Assembly: GCA_965229115.1 (NCBI GenBank)
Contig: CBDDIR010000003.1
Location: 3,472,001-3,536,000 of the forward strand
Direction of reading: 5' to 3'
Length of the DNA: 64,000 bases
Origin: UBA7672 sp965229115
Lineage (GTDB): Bacteria > Pseudomonadota > Alphaproteobacteria > Caulobacterales > Hyphomonadaceae
Under the pieces are notes generated by a model. It did not search any database. It worked only from the letters and a program-made list of their open reading frames with translations, and had not been told where the DNA came from. Positions 58,799 to 64,000 of this stretch are shown one piece after another. The position numbers were made by a program, and so were the translations under genes. The stretch's first letter is position 1. Every line of letters starts with the position of its first letter.

Positions 58799-60175
58799 AT
58801 GTCAGAGGAGCAGCGCGACATGCGCAAGTGGTTGCTGGGCCCGATTGTTGGCGCGGGCCTTCTAGGGGCCACGCTCGGCTTCTCGGCTTTCGCCGTGACG
58901 ACGAACCAGAGCGCGTCGGAAAAACGCGCGCAGACGTTCAAGCAGCTTGAGCTGTTCGCCGAGATCGTCGCCAAGGCGCAAGCCAACTACGTCACCGAAT
59001 TCGACGAGTCCGAAGCGATCGAAGCAGCCATCAACGGCATGCTCTCGTCTCTGGACCCGCACTCCAGCTATCTCGACCCGAACGACTTCAAGGACATGCA
59101 GGCCCAGACCTCCGGCGAGTATGGCGGCCTCGGCATCGAAGTCACCGCCCAGGACGGCTTCGTGAAAGTCGTTGCGCCGATGGACGGCACTCCCGCCCAA
59201 CGCGCCGGCATCAAGTCGGGCGACTTCCTCACCGCCATCGACGGCAAGTCGATCGTCGGCCTGCCCCTCAACGACGCCGTCAAGCAGATGCGCGGCGAGA
59301 TCAACTCGGCCATCGCGGTCACCGTGGTGCGTGAAGGCGTCGAGCCGTTCGACGTCTCGCTCAACCGCGAAGTCATCCGTCCGGTCGTTGTGAAGCAGAA
59401 AATGGTCGGCGATGTCGGCTATGTCCGCATCACCACCTTCAACGAGCAGACCGTGAAGTCGCTCGACAAGGCGCTGGAAGACACCCGCAAGGGCGCGCTG
59501 AAGGGCCTCGTGCTCGACCTGCGCGACAACCCGGGCGGCCTGCTGGAAGCCTCGATCGAAGTCACCTCGCGCTTCGTCAATGGCGGCGAGGTCGTCTCGA
59601 CTCGCGGCCGTCACGATACCGACAGCAAGCGCTACAACGCTGTCCGCGCCAACCGCTTCCCGAACGTGCCGATCGTAGTGCTCGTGAACGGCGGCTCGGC
59701 CTCGGCTGCCGAAATCGTCGCCGGCGCGCTGCAGGACCGTGAACGCGCGGTCGTCCTCGGCGTCACCTCGTTCGGCAAAGGCTCGGTCCAGACCGTCCTG
59801 CCGCTCGGCCCGAACAAGGGCGCGATGCGCCTGACCACGTCGCGCTACTACACGCCGTCGGGCAAATCGATCCAGGGCGCCGGCATCGAGCCGGACGTCG
59901 AAGTCGCCCAGGTCCGGCTGTCGGACAAGGACATTGCCGAGCTCAAGACCCGCGCTGCCCGCTTCAGCGAGTCGGCCCTGCCGCACGCGCTGCAGAACGA
60001 CCAGGGCGCAGAGCGCAAGCCGCCGCACGTTCCGGCCGACATGCCGCCCGCCGACTACAAGGGCGAGGACTACCAGCTCGATCAGGCTGTGGCCCTCATC
60101 CTCGCCGGCAAGGCCGTGCCGAAGCCGCACGCCACCGCCGCTGCAGCGGCCGCTCCGGCCCCTGTCACGCCGTAA
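58799..60175 (+). CDS. ctpA: Carboxyl-terminal processing protease (S41)
   Basis: A 458-residue exported serine protease. A signal anchor (MRKWLLGPIVGAGLLGATLG) precedes the N-terminal helical region, a PDZ domain (about 95-180, GGLGIEVTAQDG; APMDGTPAQRAGIKSGD) and the S41 core, with catalytic Ser in GGSASAAEIVAGALQD and Lys in VTSFGKGSVQTVLPL. An Ala/Pro-rich tail ends VPKPHATAAAAAAPAPVTP. It cleaves C-termini of envelope proteins. It has its own strong terminator. Confidence 0.95.
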   Translation: MSEEQRDMRKWLLGPIVGAGLLGATLGFSAFAVTTNQSASEKRAQTFKQLELFAEIVAKAQANYVTEFDESEAIEAAINGMLSSLDPHSSYLDPNDFKDMQAQTSGEYGGLGIEVTAQDGFVKVVAPMDGTPAQRAGIKSGDFLTAIDGKSIVGLPLNDAVKQMRGEINSAIAVTVVREGVEPFDVSLNREVIRPVVVKQKMVGDVGYVRITTFNEQTVKSLDKALEDTRKGALKGLVLDLRDNPGGLLEASIEVTSRFVNGGEVVSTRGRHDTDSKRYNAVRANRFPNVPIVVLVNGGSASAAEIVAGALQDRERAVVLGVTSFGKGSVQTVLPLGPNKGAMRLTTSRYYTPSGKSIQGAGIEPDVEVAQVRLSDKDIAELKTRAARFSESALPHALQNDQGAERKPPHVPADMPPADYKGEDYQLDQAVALILAGKAVPKPHATAAAAAAPAPVTP

Positions 60176-60197
60176 CGGAACGACACTCAGAATAGTG

Positions 60198-60230
60198 AAG
60201 GCCCGGCTCAAATGCCGGGCCTTCTGCTTT
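60198..60230 (+). terminator. Intrinsic terminator after ctpA
   Basis: A perfect 10-base stem (AAGGCCCGGC 60198-60207 and GCCGGGCCTT 60214-60223) with loop TCAAAT, then CTGCTTTT. It lies about 20 bases after the ctpA stop. Confidence 0.9.
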
Positions 60231-60383
60231 TCAGGGCATGATTCAGCCCTGAAATTCTTGGTATCTCATGCAAATTCCCCAAGCATTACAGGGGCGTCCG
60301 GAGTCAAACCGCCGCAGGCTCATTACCCTGATCTTAACGATACGAGCCGAGAATTTGTCGTTCGGGTGTATGTGAGGATGTAC

Positions 60384-61553
60384 ATGTCAGCGTCTAAAGC
60401 TGCAGACGGGTCGGTCCTGCGCACTGGTCTTAGCCAGTTTGCGTTGAGCATCGCCGCCTTCGGAACGCTTGCTGCCGGCGCCGTCGGCGCGGCCTTCTTC
60501 TTTGGCGACGATGATGCCGGTGGCCCGCGCATCGAGCTTGCCCTCTATTCCGAACAGAACGGCCCCCCGCCGCTGCTCAAGAACCGCTCCTCGCTCGAAG
60601 CGCTGGATGCCCACGCAGCTGGCGAGCCCAGCCTTGGCGTCGAGTACAGTGACGAGATCCCGGAAGGCGGCGGCGATGGCGCTGAAGCCAACATGACCGT
60701 CACCGAGATCGGCAGCAATTCGGCTTCCGCCGCCACCGCCCTGCCACGCGCCCCGATCGCTGGCTATTTCGAGCGCACCGCAGCCGGCGACCTGCCGAAG
60801 ATCGGCCCGGATGGCCGCACGCCGGCCGAAGCCTACGCCCGTCCGTTCAACGCCATCCCCGGCACGCCGCGCGTCTCGCTGATCGTCGGCGGCCTCGGCA
60901 TGACGCAGAAACACACGCTGGCCGCCATCAACGAGCTGCCGCCGGAAGTCACGCTGTCCTTCGTGCCCTACGCCAACGACCTGCAGGGCTGGATCAACAA
61001 GGCCCGCGCCGCCGGCCACGAAGTCCTGCTCGAGCTTCCGATGGAAGCCTATGACTATCCGAACGTCGACACCGGCCCGCAAACGCTGGTCACGTCCGCC
61101 AAGGCCGACGAGAACCTGCGCCGCCTGTCGATCCTGCTCGGCAAGACCACCGGCTATTTCGGCGTCACCAACTATCAAGGCGCCAAGTTCGCGACCGACG
61201 CTGCCGCCGCTACGCCGGTGATGAAAGCGCTCAAGGATCGCGGCCTGGTCTTCCTGCATGACGGCGCAGCCGCACGCTCCGTCCTGCCGCAAGCCGCCGA
61301 CCAGACCGGCCTCGACTTCACCGTGGCTGACCGCATCGTCGACGCCGAACTCTCGGCCGATGCGATCGACCGCGAACTCCTCGCCCTCGAAGCCCTCGCC
61401 ATCCAGAACGGCAAGGCTATCGGCGTCGGCTTCGCCTACCCGGTGACGATCGAGCAGTTCCGCCTATGGGCTGAAGGTCTGAAAGCCAAGGGCTACCAGC
61501 TCGCCCCGGCTTCCGCTTCCGCCGGCATCACATCGCGTCCGGGCAAGTCGTGA
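60384..61553 (+). CDS. Divergent polysaccharide deacetylase family protein
   Basis: A 389-residue inner-membrane-anchored protein from ATG 60384 (GAGG 6 bases upstream; ATG 60378 is also possible). A hydrophobic helix covers about 16-38 (FALSIAAFGTLAAGAVGAAF). After a variable acidic linker comes the catalytic-fold domain (about 165-385): RVSLIVGGLGMTQKHTLAAI, VTLSFVPYANDLQGWINKAR, HEVLLELPMEAYDYP, GVTNYQGAKF and FAYPVTIEQFRLWAE. This family (DUF610/Pdac-2) is commonly next to ctpA and an EnvC-like gene, and acts in the cell envelope. Confidence 0.88.
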   Translation: MSASKAADGSVLRTGLSQFALSIAAFGTLAAGAVGAAFFFGDDDAGGPRIELALYSEQNGPPPLLKNRSSLEALDAHAAGEPSLGVEYSDEIPEGGGDGAEANMTVTEIGSNSASAATALPRAPIAGYFERTAAGDLPKIGPDGRTPAEAYARPFNAIPGTPRVSLIVGGLGMTQKHTLAAINELPPEVTLSFVPYANDLQGWINKARAAGHEVLLELPMEAYDYPNVDTGPQTLVTSAKADENLRRLSILLGKTTGYFGVTNYQGAKFATDAAAATPVMKALKDRGLVFLHDGAAARSVLPQAADQTGLDFTVADRIVDAELSADAIDRELLALEALAIQNGKAIGVGFAYPVTIEQFRLWAEGLKAKGYQLAPASASAGITSRPGKS

Positions 61554-62065
61554 CCTACAACGCCCTCCCCGAACAGGGCGGGCGCGATCCGTCACTTTAC
61601 CGGCCCAACGTCGGTCTCGCGATCTTTTCCAAGAAGGGCCATCTCTGGCTCGGCCGCCGCGCTGGCGTCCGCAAGGACGATGCACGCTACGCCTGGCAGA
61701 TGCCGCAAGGCGGGATCGACCGCGGCGAGACGCCCGCCATCGCCGCCTTGCGCGAACTGGGCGAAGAGACCGGCATCAACACCAGCCACGTCCAACTGCT
61801 CGAAGAGCTCGAGCCCTGGCTCTACTACGACTTCCCGCCTGCCCTGAAAGCCAAGCTGACCGGCCCCTATTATGGCCAGCGCCAGAAATGGTTTGCCTAC
61901 CGCTTCACCGGCTCCGACACCGATTTCCGTCTCGACGATCACACGCCCGAATTCGACGCCTGGAAATGGGCCAGGCTCGAAGACGCCGCCGGCCTCGTCA
62001 TACCGTTCAAGGCAGCCGTCTATGCCGAAGTCGCAAAGCGCTTTGCCAAATGGACTGAGGTCTAG
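61550..62065 (+). CDS. rppH: RNA pyrophosphohydrolase (Nudix)
   Basis: A 171-residue Nudix enzyme. The start GTG 61550 overlaps the previous stop (GTGA). RPNVGLAIFSKKGHLWLGRR, WQMPQGGID and the Nudix box GGIDRGETPAIAALRELGEE, followed by TGI, are diagnostic of the RppH/YgdP subgroup. It removes pyrophosphate from 5'-triphosphorylated RNA and starts mRNA decay. It ends 9 bases before the convergent atpC stop. Confidence 0.95.
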   Translation: MTYNALPEQGGRDPSLYRPNVGLAIFSKKGHLWLGRRAGVRKDDARYAWQMPQGGIDRGETPAIAALRELGEETGINTSHVQLLEELEPWLYYDFPPALKAKLTGPYYGQRQKWFAYRFTGSDTDFRLDDHTPEFDAWKWARLEDAAGLVIPFKAAVYAEVAKRFAKWTEV

Positions 62066-62074
62066 GGATCTAGC

Positions 62075-62497
62075 TTAGTGAGCCGTCGCCGAAGCAGCGC
62101 CGCCAACGGCAGCGCGCAGGGCTTCGAGATAGGCCAGACGCTCGGTCGCGCGCTTGCGGCGAACTTCATCGCCCGGGTCGTTCGCGTCCGATTTCACTTT
62201 GGCGATCTCGGTTTCCAGAGCCGCCACGTCGACATCAGCCAGACGCACAGCTTCTTCCGCGAGGATGGTCAGGCCGGCCGGCGTCACGTCGGCAAAGCCG
62301 CCGCGCACGAACACCGGGGTCACGCCCGAGGCTTCGTGGATGCGCACAACGCCCGGCTTCAGCACGGTCATGAACGGGGCATGCTTCGGCAGCACGCCGA
62401 ACTCACCCTCGACGCCCGGGGCGTCGACCTGGTTCACTTCGCCCGAAAACAGCTCGCGCTCAGGCGAAACCAGCGAGAAATTGAGCGTGTCAGCCAT
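62075..62497 (-). CDS. atpC: ATP synthase F1 epsilon subunit
   Basis: A 140-residue epsilon subunit: N-terminal beta-sandwich (MADTLNFSLVSPERELFSGE; GVEGEFGVLPKHAPFMTVLK) and C-terminal helices (LADVDVAALETEIAKVKSDA; RRKRATERLAYLEALRAAVG). It joins the central stalk of the F1 motor. Usually atpC follows atpD; here the upstream leftward neighbour is a metallophosphoesterase 65 bases away, and no other atp gene is in the window. It therefore probably has its own promoter or has moved. Confidence 0.96.
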   Translation of the reverse strand: MADTLNFSLVSPERELFSGEVNQVDAPGVEGEFGVLPKHAPFMTVLKPGVVRIHEASGVTPVFVRGGFADVTPAGLTILAEEAVRLADVDVAALETEIAKVKSDANDPGDEVRRKRATERLAYLEALRAAVGGAASATAH

Positions 62498-62562
62498 CAG
62501 ACATTTCCTCTATCGCGCGCCGGTCTATCAGGCCTGAAACCCCTGTAAAGGCGGCTTATTGG

Positions 62563-63513
62563 CTAATCCGCCCGCAGGGTTACCACAGCGATTTCAGGGG
62601 GCTGGTTGAACCTGACGGGCATGATCGACACCCCCACCCCGCCGCTCACGTAAAGCTTGCGCCCCCCGTTCGTATAAAGCCCGCAGGGCCACATTTCCGA
62701 GCCCGCCGAGGCATGCATCAGCCGCCCGAAGAAAGGCAGGTTCACCTGCCCGCAATGGGTGTGTCCGGCAAAGGTCATGGTTACCCGGTCCGGCGCCGTC
62801 GCGAACACGTCCGGCCAGTGGGCCATGGCCAGGACCGGCGCGTCATCCGACAAATCATGGAGCGCCTCGCCATAGGAAGGCTGCGCCCGCGTCGACTCGT
62901 AATCCGCCAGCCCCGCCAGCCAGAACGTCCCGTCCGGCCGCTCAATCCGCCCCCGCGCGTTCTCCAGCACCTTCACGCCCTGCGCCTGCAGCCCAGCCTC
63001 GACCGCCGGCCCGTCATACCACCAGTCATGATTGCCCAGCACCGACCACACGCCCAGCGGCGCGCGTAGCTGCGCGAGCGGCGGCAGGGTCGCCATCACC
63101 TCGGCATTCTCGCCCGCACTCCGCGTCGGCCGCGGCTCATGCCCCGCCACGAAGTCGCCGAGCAGCAGCACGATATCCGGCCGCTCGCCATTCATCTCGT
63201 CGACGATCCGCGCCAGCCGCCCCGCGCTCATATGCGGTCCGCCGCCATGAATGTCGGTGATCACGCCCACCCGCAGCGGCGCACCCGACCACGCCTGGCT
63301 CACCACCTCGACGCGCCGAACCACCAACCCTTCCGGCTCAACCAGAAAGGCGCGTAAGCCCAGCCCCCACAGCGTGGTCACAAGGAAGATCGCCACCCAC
63401 GCAACAGGCCCCGGCCCGCGCCCGGTCTTCACGCCACGCCACATGCCGAACGCAATGGCGACCGGCCAGAGCACTGCTCCGACCCAGGCCAGGATCATGA
63501 TTGTATTGCTCAT
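62563..63513 (-). CDS. Membrane-anchored metallophosphoesterase (YkuE/YaeI-like)
   Basis: A 316-residue protein with an N-terminal membrane region (two helices, about 6-24 and 36-56) and a calcineurin-like phosphoesterase domain. The metal motifs are GVITDIHGGG (Asp/His), LLGDFVAG, GNHDWW and the C-terminal AGHTHCGQ. The YkuE/LpxH-like members act on phospholipid-type substrates or UDP-diacyl-GlcN; the substrate here is not known. It lies 65 bases upstream of atpC, same direction. Confidence 0.92.
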   Translation of the reverse strand: MSNTIMILAWVGAVLWPVAIAFGMWRGVKTGRGPGPVAWVAIFLVTTLWGLGLRAFLVEPEGLVVRRVEVVSQAWSGAPLRVGVITDIHGGGPHMSAGRLARIVDEMNGERPDIVLLLGDFVAGHEPRPTRSAGENAEVMATLPPLAQLRAPLGVWSVLGNHDWWYDGPAVEAGLQAQGVKVLENARGRIERPDGTFWLAGLADYESTRAQPSYGEALHDLSDDAPVLAMAHWPDVFATAPDRVTMTFAGHTHCGQVNLPFFGRLMHASAGSEMWPCGLYTNGGRKLYVSGGVGVSIMPVRFNQPPEIAVVTLRAD

Positions 63514-63563
63514 GCGCTGCTTGCGCGTCCGACCTCTGCCGCCCTACCCCGAAACGCGTAGCT

Positions 63564-64000
63564 CTACTGCCCGCGCAGCACCGTCCCCGTCACAACACTG
63601 AACTTGGATCGATGTCCCGGCGTGCCCGGCTCCGATCCCACAACCTCGACCACCACCGCCCGCGGCCCGACCTCCATCGTCGTCGCCTGCTTCATCGCGC
63701 TGACCGTCACAGTACTGACGCCCTTCGCGCCCGGCGCAGCCTGCAGCGCCTGCGCAGTCCCATCGATCGTCGCTTTCACGGGCGCGCCATAGACCGACAC
63801 CGCACACCGTCCCGCCCGCTCGCGCACGGTGACGACGCCTTTGCCGTCCATCACGTCCCACACTGTTTCATCCGGCGAGGCGCCCGCCTGCTTGCGTGTC
63901 TCCGCATCCTGAGTTGGCCGCAGCGTCCCTTGCTGCGCCGCCGACAGCGCGCTCACGCCATTACCCGCCACCGCCGGCACACAGATCTGCGCCACCGCCC
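63564..64000 (-). CDS. Periplasmic protein of unknown function, 5' end off window
   Basis: The last about 145 residues of a leftward gene. The frame is open past the right edge; the GTG at 63995 is probably internal, because the preceding residues are likely the end of a signal peptide just before AQICVP. The mature region has VSALSAAQQGTLRPTQDAE, a helix, VTVRERAGRCAVSVYG (a Cys-containing strand matched to the early Cys, suggesting a disulfide) and an extended beta-rich C-terminus. No family recognised. Confidence 0.55.
   Translation of the reverse strand, partial: AVAQICVPAVAGNGVSALSAAQQGTLRPTQDAETRKQAGASPDETVWDVMDGKGVVTVRERAGRCAVSVYGAPVKATIDGTAQALQAAPGAKGVSTVTVSAMKQATTMEVGPRAVVVEVVGSEPGTPGHRSKFSVVTGTVLRGQ

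Noticed and set aside
58862..60211. Long leftward frame of 449 codons opposite ctpA
   Set aside because: It is the antisense shadow of a well-supported S41 protease gene; GC-rich DNA with few stop codons produces such frames. Its residues are low-complexity Arg/Asp/Ala/Val-rich without domain motifs.
59934..60377. Upstream extension of the deacetylase-like frame into ctpA
   Set aside because: It overlaps ctpA and its terminator; the ribosome site and membrane helix support a start at 60384 (or 60378).
1..64000. CRISPR arrays, tRNA/rRNA genes, insertion sequences or prophage genes
   Set aside because: No regularly spaced direct repeats, no transposase, integrase or phage structural genes and no recognisable tRNA end sequences were seen. 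A dedicated tRNA scan would be needed to exclude all tRNAs.

Overview
The window looks like the chromosome of a GC-rich alphaproteobacterium, most likely of the Caulobacterales/Hyphomonadaceae type. The clues are the housekeeping order rplU-rpmA-obgE-proB-proA-nadD-rsfS-rlmH-M23-ctpA-deacetylase-rppH, several large TonB-dependent receptors, many ATGA/GTGA/TGATG start-stop overlaps, and alanine/lysine-rich protein tails. The taxonomic call is inference from gene content. I saw no tRNA, rRNA, CRISPR array, IS element or prophage.

Region 1 (1-25.6 kb) is an exopolysaccharide or glycolipid locus split over both strands. A leftward operon (9654 to 1) carries an FkbH-type HAD protein, a free acyl carrier protein (ACP), an adenylation-ACP-membrane acyltransferase fusion, a GT4 glycosyltransferase, a GMC oxidoreductase, an NAD-dependent epimerase and a membrane protein cut by the window edge. 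Next come a divergent FMN alpha-hydroxy-acid oxidase, an initiating sugar transferase, a second GT4, a GINT1-like beta-propeller protein, a BY-kinase/chain-length regulator and a 57-residue membrane protein. A rightward operon (17.7-25.6 kb) holds a GNAT-like protein, an ACP, an acyl-CoA ligase, a PLP decarboxylase of the exosortase-A-associated type, a Wzx-like flippase, a WecB/TagA/CpsF transferase and a hotdog-hotdog-SDR fusion. Together these suggest a lipid-linked glycan carrying ACP-activated acyl or hydroxyacyl groups; no exosortase is visible.

Region 2 (26-31.7 kb) has a 972-residue TonB receptor, a secreted multidomain copper monooxygenase-like protein (redoxin-like, c-type haem, PHM-like, EF-hands) and a small lysine-rich protein. 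Region 3 (31.7-45.6 kb) is the first half of the housekeeping block, interspersed with acetyltransferases, an acyltransferase, a divergent SDR/HxlR pair with clear palindromes, and an unrecognised three-gene membrane/VWA-lipoprotein/lipoprotein cassette.

Region 4 (45.5-56.3 kb) is accessory DNA between nadD and rsfS. It holds SRPBCC and VOC genes, an ECF42-type sigma factor with its YCII partner, a LuxR-type regulator, two TonB receptors, a second HxlR regulator and palindromic repeats. The VOC/SRPBCC unit and the YCII/sigma unit carry the same TGTCGG-N17-CGTC element upstream, which is the neatest regulatory signal in the window.

Region 5 (56.4-64 kb) is the second half of the housekeeping block: rsfS (apparently started by CTG), rlmH, a degenerate EnvC-like factor, ctpA, a divergent polysaccharide deacetylase and rppH, followed by convergent atpC (not next to atpD), a metallophosphoesterase and a truncated periplasmic protein.
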